From NCBI RefSeq assembly GCF_015711645.1, contig NZ_JABTEX010000003.1, forward strand, positions 124,001 to 188,000: a stretch of 64,000 bases of DNA. The letters are read 5' to 3'. A model generated the notes under the pieces. That model saw only the letters and a list, made by a program, of their open reading frames with translations, had not been told where the DNA came from and did no database searches. Below, piece after piece: positions 56,823 to 64,000 of this stretch. The stretch's first letter is position 1; each line of letters opens with the position of its first letter. A program made the translations under genes and the position numbers. Source of the stretch: Planomonospora sp. ID82291. Its GTDB lineage: Bacteria; Actinomycetota; Actinomycetes; Streptosporangiales; Streptosporangiaceae.

Positions 56823-57908
56823 CTATCCCGCGAAACTCACGACGAGTTCCAGCCCTCCCCCCGGGTGGGGGCTCGCCCGCACGTCGGCCCCGTGCGCCCT
56901 CGCGATCGACGCGACGATCGACAGCCCGAGCCCGGCGCCCTGCCCCCGCGTCGTGTGCAGTCGCCGGAAGGGCTCGAAAAGGTCGCCGAAACGTTCCCGG
57001 GGCACGTGCGGGCCGGTGTTGCGGACCGTCAGGACCCCGCCGGAGAGCGTCACCTCGACGGTTCCGCCGGGACGGTTGTAGCGGACCGCGTTGTCGAGGA
57101 GGTTGGTGACGAGCCGGTTCAGCAGGACGGGGTCCCCCTCGACGACGAACGGCTCGGCCTGCACCGTCACGGTGACGCCGGGCGAACCTCCTTCGGCCAC
57201 GACGAGCCGTACCACCTGGTCCAGGGCCACCGGGCTCTTGTCGTCCAGGCCGTGTTCGGCCTGGGCCAGGACCAGCAGGGCGTCGATGAGGTTCTCCGCG
57301 CGGCGGTTGTGGAGCAGGAGCGTGTCGCGGATCTCGCCGACGTCCTGGGGCAGGCCGATCTCGATCGCCGCCCGCTGGACGGCCAGCGGGGTCCGCAGCT
57401 CGTGGGACGCGTTCGCGATGAACCGGCGCTGCCCCTCGACGGAGCGTTCGAGCCGGTCCAGCATCGCGTCGAAGGTGTCGGCCAGTTCCTTCAGCTCGTC
57501 CTGCGGCCCGCTGAGGGCGATCCGCTCGTGCAGGGTCGACAGGGACAGCCGCTGCGCGGTGGCGGTGATCCGGTGGATCGGCCGCAGGATCCGCCCGGCG
57601 ACCAGCCATCCGACGACCAGCGAGACCAGTGTCAGGACCCCGACCGTCAGCCCGGTCACCTCCCACTGGTAGCCGATCACGTCCTCCACCAGATCGGGCA
57701 GCGGCGACCGGTGCGGCAACCGCTCGACCGGCCCCCCCTGCCCCCCCGGCGGCGGCGCCGCCGGGGCCACCGCCACTTCGGGCAGCCGCGCGATCCGCGT
57801 GGACAGCGCCCGGCGCAGCAGGAGGTTGACCGTGACCAGCAGCACGACCGAGGTCAGCAGGAACAGTCCCGAGTAGATCAGCGTGAGCCGTACCCGGATC
57901 GTCGTCAC
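56823..57908 (-). CDS. Sensor histidine kinase, HAMP type
   Basis: 361 residues. Two membrane helices (about 8-30 and 85-106) around a 54-residue periplasmic loop rich in Pro, HAMP (about 107-160), HisKA with His169 (IANASHELRTPLAV), and HATPase with NLLDNAVRYN, RNTGPHVP and GAGLGLSIVASIARAHG. GTG start overlaps the response regulator stop (GTGA). Resembles CutS/MtrB-like actinomycete kinases. Confidence 0.93.
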   Translation of the reverse strand: MTTIRVRLTLIYSGLFLLTSVVLLVTVNLLLRRALSTRIARLPEVAVAPAAPPPGGQGGPVERLPHRSPLPDLVEDVIGYQWEVTGLTVGVLTLVSLVVGWLVAGRILRPIHRITATAQRLSLSTLHERIALSGPQDELKELADTFDAMLDRLERSVEGQRRFIANASHELRTPLAVQRAAIEIGLPQDVGEIRDTLLLHNRRAENLIDALLVLAQAEHGLDDKSPVALDQVVRLVVAEGGSPGVTVTVQAEPFVVEGDPVLLNRLVTNLLDNAVRYNRPGGTVEVTLSGGVLTVRNTGPHVPRERFGDLFEPFRRLHTTRGQGAGLGLSIVASIARAHGADVRASPHPGGGLELVVSFAG

Positions 57909-58558
57909 AGCAGGTATCCCGCGCCGGGGACCGTCCGGATGCACGGCGGGTCGCCCAGCTTGGTCCGCAGGCGGCTGACGACGACCCGCACCACCGTGGT
58001 GAACGGGTCGGTGTGCTCGTCCCACGCCTCCTCCAGCAGCCGTTCGGAGCTCACCACCGCGCCGTCCGCCCGCATCAGCACCTCCAGGACGGCGAACTCC
58101 TTGAGCGACAGGTGCAGGTGCCGGCCGTCCCGCGAGGCCTGCAGCCGGTGGGTGTCGAGCACGATCCCGTGCCGGGTCAGCACCGGTGGCGCCTGCGCCC
58201 GGCTGCGCCGTCCCAGGGCCCGCACCCGGGCGACCAGCTCGGCGTAGTCGAACGGCTTGGGCAGGTAGTCGTCGGCCCCCATGCCGAGGCCCGCCACCCG
58301 CTCCGGCACCGACGCCGCCGCCGTCATCATCAGGATCCGGGTACGGCTCCCGCGCGCCACCAGCTCACGGCAGACGAGGTCGCCGTGCACCTCGGGCAGG
58401 TCCCGGTCCAGCACCAGGACGTCGTAGTCGTGCACCGCCAGCCGCTCCACCGCGGCGGCTCCGTCATAGGCCACGTCGACGGCCATGGCGTGGCGGCGCA
58501 GTCCCACCGCCACGAGATCGGCCAGATCGCGTTCGTCTTCGACCACCAGAACCCGCAT
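57905..58558 (-). CDS. OmpR-type response regulator
   Basis: 217 residues. Receiver with E7-D8, phospho-acceptor Asp51 (LVLDRDLPEVHGD), Lys in LPKPFDYAELVARVRAL and a winged-helix domain (HLSLKEFAVLEVLMRADGAVVSSERLLEEAWDEHTDPFTTVVRVVVSRLRTKLG in pieces). First gene of the pair; ATG start. Divergent from the S41 lipoprotein gene across 88 bp that carry two direct repeats, probably its own binding site. Confidence 0.94.
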   Translation of the reverse strand: MRVLVVEDERDLADLVAVGLRRHAMAVDVAYDGAAAVERLAVHDYDVLVLDRDLPEVHGDLVCRELVARGSRTRILMMTAAASVPERVAGLGMGADDYLPKPFDYAELVARVRALGRRSRAQAPPVLTRHGIVLDTHRLQASRDGRHLHLSLKEFAVLEVLMRADGAVVSSERLLEEAWDEHTDPFTTVVRVVVSRLRTKLGDPPCIRTVPGAGYLL

Positions 58559-58579
58559 GCCGACGTTCTTACACGAACG

Positions 58580-58597
58580 GCGGTGACAGCGGTGTTA
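58580..58597. promoter_or_regulatory. Tandem 9-bp direct repeats between regulator and S41 gene
   Basis: GCGGTGACA followed directly by GCGGTGTTA. Direct repeats of about 9-11 bp are the usual binding sites of OmpR-type regulators. Midway between the two divergent genes. Confidence 0.45.
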
Positions 58598-58646
58598 ACG
58601 GGTGCGTTCACGGCCGTGCAACCCGCCTCCGGCCATGCTGGCGGCC

Positions 58647-60053
58647 ATGATCAGAACACTGTGCGCCGCCGTACTGGTGACGGCCTGCTCCATGTCCGCG
58701 TCCGCGCCGGCCCTCCCGCCGGTCTCCGCCCCGGTCCTCCAACCGGTCTCCGCCCCGGTCCTCCAACCGGTCTCCGCCCCGGTCCTCCAACCGGTCTCCG
58801 CCCCGGGCGCCGGCTGCGCCGCCGTCACGGGGCCACCGCCGCGATCGGCGCCGGCGACCTCGGTGAACACGCTCCGGCAGGCGTACTTCTGCGTGCTGGA
58901 CAACTACCACAGCGGCCCGGTCATGGATCCCCGGGCGCTGCTGAAGAGCGCCCTGGCCGCCTACACCCAGGATCTGGTGCGGCGCGGCGCCGACCGGGCC
59001 GACCTGCGGTCGCCCGCCCTGACCGGGAACCGCGACACCGACTGGGCCGCCTTCGCGAAGGTCCTCGGCACCGGTGACCCCGCCGCGCTGCGCGCCGCGA
59101 TCACCGGCATGGTCGCCGGACTGCACGACAACCACGCCCGCTGGGTCGAGCCGACCCCGCCACCGCAGGGCGAGCCGGTCGGGATGGGCATCGCGGGCGT
59201 GTCGGCCGAGCAGGGCCCGCGGTTCGACCCGGCGGCCCGGCCGCCGCTGTTCATCACCCGGGTCCTGCCCGGCAGCCCCGCCGCCAAGGCCGACATCCGG
59301 CCCGGCGACATCATGGTCAAGGTCAACGGCGTGCCGACGGTCATCGGGGACACCGTCAACCACGGCATCATCGACCTCTTCGCCGCCGACCCGGTACGGC
59401 TCACGCTCAAGCGCCCCACGACGGGACGGACCCGCACCGTCGAGCTCAGGAAGGGCCCCATCACCCGGCGGCCCCCGAAGGTGACGTCCACGACGCTCCC
59501 CGGCGGCGCCGTCCACGTCCGGCTGCCCGGATTTCACGAAGGCGCCGCCGACGAGGTCATCGCCGAGCTGAAGGGCAGGCCGAAGGCGGTGGTCCTCGAC
59601 CTGCGCGGCAACGGCGGCGGGTCGCCTCGCGAGGTGACCCGGCTGCTCGGCGCGTTCGCGCACGGCAAGGTCACCAGCTACTTCTGCCCGCTCAAGGGCG
59701 ACTGCGTGCCCAACCGGACCGACGACGGCGTCCCGCTGCTCGGCTCGCGCCTGATCGTCCTCACCGACCGCGCGTGCGCCTCGGCCTGCGACGACTTCAG
59801 CGCGGCGGTCAAGGGCAACGGCCTGGGCACCCTCGTCGGGACCCGCACCGCCGGGGCCGTCTCCGGCCCCGGCGAGGGGTACCTCCTCGACGACGGCAGC
59901 GTCCTGATCCTGCCCAAGGTCCGGCACCTCGGCCCCGCCCGCGAGATCATCGACACGATCGGCGTACCGGTCGACCACTACGCCCCCATGACCGCCCTCG
60001 ACCTGGCCACGGGGCGCGACCCGGCTCTGGCCAAGGCGCTCACGCTTCTTTGA
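58647..60053 (+). CDS. S41-family protease lipoprotein with PDZ domain
   Basis: 468 residues. Lipobox VTAC at about residues 11-14 marks a lipoprotein. A repeat stretch (PVSAPVLQ, 3.7 copies) follows, then a helical region, a PDZ domain (LPGSPAAKADIRPGDIMVKVNGVPTV) and an S41 core with VLDLRGNGGGSP, nucleophile Ser379 (CASACDDF) and AVSGPGEGY. Leaderless ATG: CATGCT ends 7 nt upstream. Divergent from the two-component system, so it may be its output. The usual general-base Lys is not obvious. Confidence 0.9.
   Translation: MIRTLCAAVLVTACSMSASAPALPPVSAPVLQPVSAPVLQPVSAPVLQPVSAPGAGCAAVTGPPPRSAPATSVNTLRQAYFCVLDNYHSGPVMDPRALLKSALAAYTQDLVRRGADRADLRSPALTGNRDTDWAAFAKVLGTGDPAALRAAITGMVAGLHDNHARWVEPTPPPQGEPVGMGIAGVSAEQGPRFDPAARPPLFITRVLPGSPAAKADIRPGDIMVKVNGVPTVIGDTVNHGIIDLFAADPVRLTLKRPTTGRTRTVELRKGPITRRPPKVTSTTLPGGAVHVRLPGFHEGAADEVIAELKGRPKAVVLDLRGNGGGSPREVTRLLGAFAHGKVTSYFCPLKGDCVPNRTDDGVPLLGSRLIVLTDRACASACDDFSAAVKGNGLGTLVGTRTAGAVSGPGEGYLLDDGSVLILPKVRHLGPAREIIDTIGVPVDHYAPMTALDLATGRDPALAKALTLL
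58719..58807. repeat. 24-bp in-frame tandem repeat, 3.7 copies
   Basis: Units at 58719-58742, 58743-58766 and 58767-58790 plus a partial fourth encode PVSAPVLQ repeats just after the lipidated cysteine, forming a variable-length tether. Confidence 0.85.
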
Positions 60054-60175
60054 CCCGCTCGCCGGGGGAAGCGTGCTCGATGAGGATGACCCGGCCGTCC
60101 CCGCGTCCGCCCCGCCGCAGGGCGGGCGCCGGGCCGCACCCCGCAGATATGACAGCGCTATTGTATTTTGGGGCG

Positions 60176-61192
60176 ATGTATCCACCCATCGAGCCCTACG
60201 ACCACGGCCACCTCGACACCGGCGACGGCCACCTCGTCTACTGGGAGGCCTGCGGCAACCCCGCGGGCAAACCCGCACTCGTCGTCCACGGCGGTCCCGG
60301 CGCGGGCTGCACGCCGAACCAGCGCCGCGGCTTCGACCCCGAGCGCTACCGCGTCATCCTGTTCGACCAGCGCAACTGCGGCCGGAGCCTGCCGCACGCC
60401 GCCGACCCCGCCACCGACCTGACCGCCAACACCACCGCTCACCTGGTCGCCGACATGGAACGCCTGCGCGAGCACCTGGGCGTCGACCGGTGGCTGCTGT
60501 ACGGCGGGTCGTGGGGGTCGACGCTGATGCTCGCCTACGCGCAGGCCCATCCCGAGCGGGTGTCGGAGATGGTGGTGTGCGGCGTCACCATGACCCGCCG
60601 CTCCGAGATCGACTGGCTCTACCGGGGCGTTGGGCGGTTCTTCCCCGAGCAGTGGGAGCGCTTTCGCGACGGCGCCTCCGCGGCCGGCCGCGGCGACCGC
60701 TCCCTGAACCGCCCGGACGGCCTGAACCATCCGGGCGACCCGGACGACCCGGACGGACTGTTCGGCCTGCTGGCGGCCTACGCGCGCCTGGTGGCCGATC
60801 CCGACCCCGCGGTGCGGGCCAAGGCCGCCCACGACTGGACGGCGTGGGAGGACACGGTCATCTCCCTGGAGGTCAACGGCAAGCCGGACGCCTACAGCGA
60901 CCGCCCGCCCGCCGACCTGCTGGCCCTGGTCCGCATCTGCAGCCACTACTTCTCCAACGCCGCCTGGCTGGAGGAGGGGGTGCTGCTGCGCGAGGCGCAC
61001 CGGCTGGCCGGCATCCCCGGCGTGCTCATCCACGGCCGCTTCGACCTGGGCTCGCCGCTGCGGACCGCCTGGCAGCTGGCGCGGGCCTGGCCCGAGGCGC
61101 GGCTCGTCGTCGTGGAGGACTCGGGCCACACCGGCAGCGGCACGATGGGCAAGGCGGTCCGCGCCGCCCTGGACGGCTTCGCGGACCGGTAG
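60176..61192 (+). CDS. pip: Proline iminopeptidase (S33 alpha/beta hydrolase)
   Basis: 338 residues. VVHGGPGAGCTPNQRRGFDPERYRVILFDQRNCGRS is the PIP signature (split here), nucleophile elbow GGSWGS (Ser112), Asp in HGRFDLGSPL and His in EDSGHTG. Releases N-terminal proline from peptides. The ATG at 60176 is chosen because TATTTT ends 6 nt before it and MYPPIEPYD is the conserved family start. Monocistronic. An acidic insert GLNHPGDPDDPDG interrupts the cap. Confidence 0.94.
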   Translation: MYPPIEPYDHGHLDTGDGHLVYWEACGNPAGKPALVVHGGPGAGCTPNQRRGFDPERYRVILFDQRNCGRSLPHAADPATDLTANTTAHLVADMERLREHLGVDRWLLYGGSWGSTLMLAYAQAHPERVSEMVVCGVTMTRRSEIDWLYRGVGRFFPEQWERFRDGASAAGRGDRSLNRPDGLNHPGDPDDPDGLFGLLAAYARLVADPDPAVRAKAAHDWTAWEDTVISLEVNGKPDAYSDRPPADLLALVRICSHYFSNAAWLEEGVLLREAHRLAGIPGVLIHGRFDLGSPLRTAWQLARAWPEARLVVVEDSGHTGSGTMGKAVRAALDGFADR

Positions 61193-61311
61193 GCCCGGCC
61201 GGCTTCACCGGAGGCGGCGGCGTGCCGGTCCACGGCATGGCGGGGCGCCGCCGCCGGGCCCCGCCGGTCGCCGATCGACCCGTTCCGCTCGGGCGCCCGG
61301 CCCACCGCCGA

Positions 61312-62694
61312 TCAGCCGGGTCCGCCCGGGCGCCCGGCCCAGGCGGGCGGGTCGCCTCCCCACCGGCCCGGCGGGCGGCTCCACGTCCGGGGTGCGCCGT
61401 CGTAGGCGACCGGGGGCAGAGCGTGGCGCAGCGCCCCGTACGGCGAGGCGGTCTCGGCCAGCCAGGGCCGCGGATCGTAGGAGCCGTCCTCCGCCGGCGC
61501 GCGGGGGACGCCGTGCAGGAGCCAGGAGGCGGTGCCCGCCAGGGAGAGCCGGAGCAGTCCCCCCTCCCCGGTGAGCTGCCGGTCGCTCAGCGCCCGCAGG
61601 ATCGCGGCCGCGAGCAGGTAGCCGGTCCCGTGGTCCAGGGCCTGGGCGGGCAGCACGCCGGGGCGGCCGTCGGCCGCCGACTCGATCGCGGCGATGCCGC
61701 TCGCCGCCTGGACGAGGCTGTCGAAGCCGCGCCGGCCGGCCCACGGCCCCGTCCAGCCCCAGGCGCACAACTGGGCGACGATCAGGCCCGGGCGCCGTGC
61801 GAGCAGCGCGTCGGGGGCCAGGCCGTACCGGTCGAGGCTGCCGGGGCGGTAGCCGGTGACCACGACGTCGGCCGCGCCCAGGAGGCCGTCGAAGGCGCGC
61901 CGGTCCTCGGGGAGCGACAGGTCCAGCAGCGTCGAGCGCTTGCCCATGCCGGTGTCGGCGTGGGAGTCGGCGTCCTCCGGGATGCCGGGAGGGTCGACGC
62001 GCAGCACGTCGGCCCCCAGCAGCGCGAGCGTGCGCGTCGCGACGGGGCCGGCGATGACCCTGGTCAGGTCCAGCACCCGTACCCCGCCGGCCGGCAGCGG
62101 CGCGGCCGGCAGGACCCGCGGCCCGCTCCCGCCGGCGGCCCGGATCTCGGCGAGCGGGTGGACCGCGGCAGGGGAGGGGACGGCCACGGCCACGGCCAGG
62201 CCGCCGGCCGCGTAGGCGGTCTCCTGGACCTCCCGGGCCGGCCGCGTCGCGATCCGCGCGGCCAGCGCCTCGGTCAGCGCCCGGTCGTCCCCGGCGTCGT
62301 CGAGGTCCAGGGCGCGCAGCAGCCGGGAGCGGTGGTGCGGGTAGTTGGCGTGGGTGCGCACCCAGCCGTCGGACGCGCGCCAGAACCCGGAGAGCGGGGC
62401 GAAGGACGTCGGGGCCCGCCCGCCGATCCGCAGGCGCCGTTCGCTGGTGAACGCCGTGGCCACCGCCGCCTCCCGCACCCGCACCGCGGGGACCGGTACG
62501 GCGTTGCGCCGTGCCAGCAGTTCCGCGGCGGCCAGCGAGCACACGCCCACGCTCGCCCGCGCCAGTTCGCGGACCGGGAGGCGGGAGGCCAGCACGCCGC
62601 CCGCCCCTTCGTAGGACACCGCTCCGGCCGGTCCGTTCCGGCCGCCGAGGGCGGCCCACGCGTGGACGGTCGCCGCGTCGTCGCTCCATGCCAT
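61312..62694 (-). CDS. Class III CoA transferase (CaiB/BaiF family)
   Basis: 460 residues. Two tandem half-domains as in fused forms of the family: an N-terminal part with RELARASVGVCSLAAAELLARRN and SGFWRASDGWVRTHANYPHHR, and a C-terminal core VRVLDLTRVIAGPVATRTLALLGADVLRVDPP ... GKRSTLLDLSLPEDRRAF ... VVVTGYRPGSLDRYG (in pieces). Moves CoA between carboxylic acids. ATG start. Alone on its strand between an iminopeptidase and a C45 hydrolase; its acid substrate is unknown. Confidence 0.9.
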   Translation of the reverse strand: MAWSDDAATVHAWAALGGRNGPAGAVSYEGAGGVLASRLPVRELARASVGVCSLAAAELLARRNAVPVPAVRVREAAVATAFTSERRLRIGGRAPTSFAPLSGFWRASDGWVRTHANYPHHRSRLLRALDLDDAGDDRALTEALAARIATRPAREVQETAYAAGGLAVAVAVPSPAAVHPLAEIRAAGGSGPRVLPAAPLPAGGVRVLDLTRVIAGPVATRTLALLGADVLRVDPPGIPEDADSHADTGMGKRSTLLDLSLPEDRRAFDGLLGAADVVVTGYRPGSLDRYGLAPDALLARRPGLIVAQLCAWGWTGPWAGRRGFDSLVQAASGIAAIESAADGRPGVLPAQALDHGTGYLLAAAILRALSDRQLTGEGGLLRLSLAGTASWLLHGVPRAPAEDGSYDPRPWLAETASPYGALRHALPPVAYDGAPRTWSRPPGRWGGDPPAWAGRPGGPG

Positions 62695-62734
62695 CGGGTC
62701 AGTCTGCCCGACCGGCCCGCCGGGGCTCCGCGGA

Positions 62735-62780
62735 CCCCGGCGGGCCGGCGGGGCCCCGGCGGGCCGGCAGGGCCCCGGCG
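62735..62780. repeat. 19-bp GC tandem repeat, 2.4 copies, intergenic
   Basis: Units 62735-62753 and 62754-62772 differ at one base; a partial copy follows. Lies between the C45 hydrolase gene (which ends at 62834) and the CoA transferase gene (which starts at 62694), both leftward. Confidence 0.75.
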
Positions 62781-62833
62781 TGGTGACGGGCGGCGGCGCC
62801 GGTGACGGCGGCCCTTCGGCCCGGCACCGGACT

Positions 62834-63922
62834 TCAGCCCATCGGCAGCCGGAACTCGTGCACGGTGCCGTACCTGCGGCCGGTGGCCAGCCGTACCTCG
62901 CCGCTCCTGCCGCCGTAGACGATCGACCACTGGGTGTGGCCCTGCCTGAGGCGGGCGAGCAGGTCCATGGCCCGGTCCGCCGGCAGCCTGCCTCCGGCGG
63001 CCTCCAGCGCCCCGGCGGCCGTGCGGTAGCGGTGGTCGGCCTGCCGGCTCTGCTCGGTGGAGCCGGTGACGGTGAAGTTCACCATGGCCTGCCAGGGACC
63101 CCGCCCCCGGTGCACCACCATCTCGCCGCCGACGAACTCGATGATCGCCGACCGGCCGGCGGCGTCGGCGACCATGTAGTGCAGCGGCGGGCTGTCGGAG
63201 GGGTCGACGTTGTGGCGTCCGAAGACCGCGACGGCCTCGTCCACCGTCGCGGCCCCGTCCAGCACCAGCCGCATGATGCGGACACTGCCCACCGTGCGTC
63301 GCGCGGGGTCGGAGCCCGGCTCCCACGCCGGGACGGTGGCCATGCCCACGACCAGGCCCTTGGCGTTCATGCCGTCGAACGGCAGCAGCGGGGCCTTCAG
63401 CAGCGCCTCGCGGCCGGCGGCGGTGGTGAAGTCGGCCTCGGACGTCAGGCCGAGGTAGGAGACGTCCACCATCGACACCGACGCGTGGCCGTCCGGCGGC
63501 GCGGTGAACAGCAGCAGCGCGGGCTGGTGGGCGTAGTCGAAGTTGCGGCCGAACACCGGGGCGGCGGGGTCGCCGTGCGCGGCGAACAGCGAGCATCCGA
63601 AACCGGTCGGCGTCGGTTCGGGCGCGAGCTCCGCCAGGCGGTCGTAGCCGCCCTGGTAGCGCATGGTCCACAGCGGGTGGTCGTCGACCTTGCGCAGGCT
63701 CGCCAGGGTAGCGGCGTGCGCGGCGGACGGGGTCGTCCGGCCGCTCGCGGAGCTGTGCGGATCCGGAGCCGGGGGCCCTTCCCGCGGCGGCGCGGCCGCT
63801 CCGGTCGTGCAGCCGGCGAGCAGCGCGGCGGTGAGCAGGAGCACCGCCGCGGCCCGTGGGCGTCCGGCGGCCGCTGAGGACCCGGCCGGTGAGGGTTCGG
63901 CCATCGATGAGGGTTCGGCCAT
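62834..63922 (-). CDS. Linear amide C-N hydrolase (C45/choloylglycine-like) lipoprotein
   Basis: 362 residues from this start. Lipobox LLAGC (Cys38) indicates membrane anchoring outside the cell. The Ntn-fold nucleophile is probably Cys110 (TGFGCSLFAAHG), followed by FGRNFDYAHQPALLLFTAPPDG, DGMNAKGLVVGMATVPAW and DAAGRSAIIEFVGGEMVV as in C45/penicillin V acylase-like proteins. It may hydrolyse N-acyl amides. The start is unclear: an 18-bp duplication gives two in-frame ATGs (63904, 63922), and a GTG lies at 63943; none has a clear ribosome binding site. Confidence 0.87.
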   Translation of the reverse strand: MAEPSSMAEPSPAGSSAAAGRPRAAAVLLLTAALLAGCTTGAAAPPREGPPAPDPHSSASGRTTPSAAHAATLASLRKVDDHPLWTMRYQGGYDRLAELAPEPTPTGFGCSLFAAHGDPAAPVFGRNFDYAHQPALLLFTAPPDGHASVSMVDVSYLGLTSEADFTTAAGREALLKAPLLPFDGMNAKGLVVGMATVPAWEPGSDPARRTVGSVRIMRLVLDGAATVDEAVAVFGRHNVDPSDSPPLHYMVADAAGRSAIIEFVGGEMVVHRGRGPWQAMVNFTVTGSTEQSRQADHRYRTAAGALEAAGGRLPADRAMDLLARLRQGHTQWSIVYGGRSGEVRLATGRRYGTVHEFRLPMG

Positions 63923-63923
63923 C
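63890..63923. repeat. 18-bp direct duplication spanning the start codon
   Basis: TGAGGGTTCGGCCATC occurs at 63890-63905 and 63908-63923. It duplicates the ATG and MAEPS at the beginning of the C45 hydrolase gene. Confidence 0.7.
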
Positions 63924-64000
63924 CCGCCATGGTGACCCGCCACGGCGGGCCCCGCCAGACCCGTGCGGTGGATTTCCCGGACGGTGCAGTCGGTGGGGGA

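Overview
This window is very GC-rich DNA with actinomycete gene content: DUF3040, AfsR/SARP and WYL regulators, a tricorn-type protease, a DesK/NarL-type two-component system and a lasso-peptide cluster. A filamentous actinomycete (Streptosporangiales or Streptomyces-like) is likely, but no rRNA or tRNA is present to fix the genus. About a dozen genes show a TANNNT-like hexamer ending 6-7 nt before ATG/GTG with no ribosome binding site, which points to frequent leaderless transcription.

Layout. 0-9 kb: partial PIG-L deacetylase, YigZ-family protein, DedA protein, an ABC exporter (43-aa leader ORF, ATPase, FtsX permease) divergent from its DesK-type kinase and NarL-type regulator, and an isochorismate synthase. 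8.9-17 kb: SGNH esterase, a zinc-type operon (permease plus His-rich TIGR03943 protein under a Zur-like box), an alpha/beta hydrolase with a WYL regulator, and a tricorn-like protease. 17-25.6 kb: a Lys-rich mini-protein, DUF3040 protein, penicillin-binding protein, acyltransferase preceded by an unassigned structured RNA with its own terminator, a PAS/GAF kinase, a GlxA-type AraC regulator and an SDR-like protein.

26-31 kb: an alpha/beta hydrolase, an AT-rich terminator, then a compact lasso-peptide cluster (precursor, macrolactam synthetase, RRE/PqqD protein, transglutaminase-like leader peptidase) followed by a tyrosine recombinase. The core LLGFSGNDRLILSKN closely resembles citrulassin. 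Neither a transporter nor a peptidyl-arginine deiminase is present.

31-48 kb: erythromycin-esterase-like gene with a divergent regulator, an AlkZ-like DNA glycosylase with its QxQ motif, a LysE exporter, a second SGNH esterase, a WYL regulator divergent from VOC and YdeI-like genes, an AfsR-type regulator, a STAS protein, an epoxide hydrolase divergent from a third WYL regulator, a GT39-like membrane protein, and an MFS exporter divergent from a LysR regulator. The second and third WYL regulators are paralogues, and their intergenic regions hold inverted repeats of identical geometry (AGGA-N9-TCCT) at the same distance from the regulator start.

48-64 kb: envelope and signalling genes. These include two OmpR-type two-component systems, one with a PepSY protein and one divergent from an S41 protease lipoprotein, plus an orphan chemoreceptor, small secreted proteins, proline iminopeptidase, a class III CoA transferase and a C45-type lipoprotein amidase. 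The start of one kinase is embedded in a three-fold 26-bp tandem repeat that creates two coupled 9-codon mini-ORFs. Several other short tandem repeats lie inside genes.
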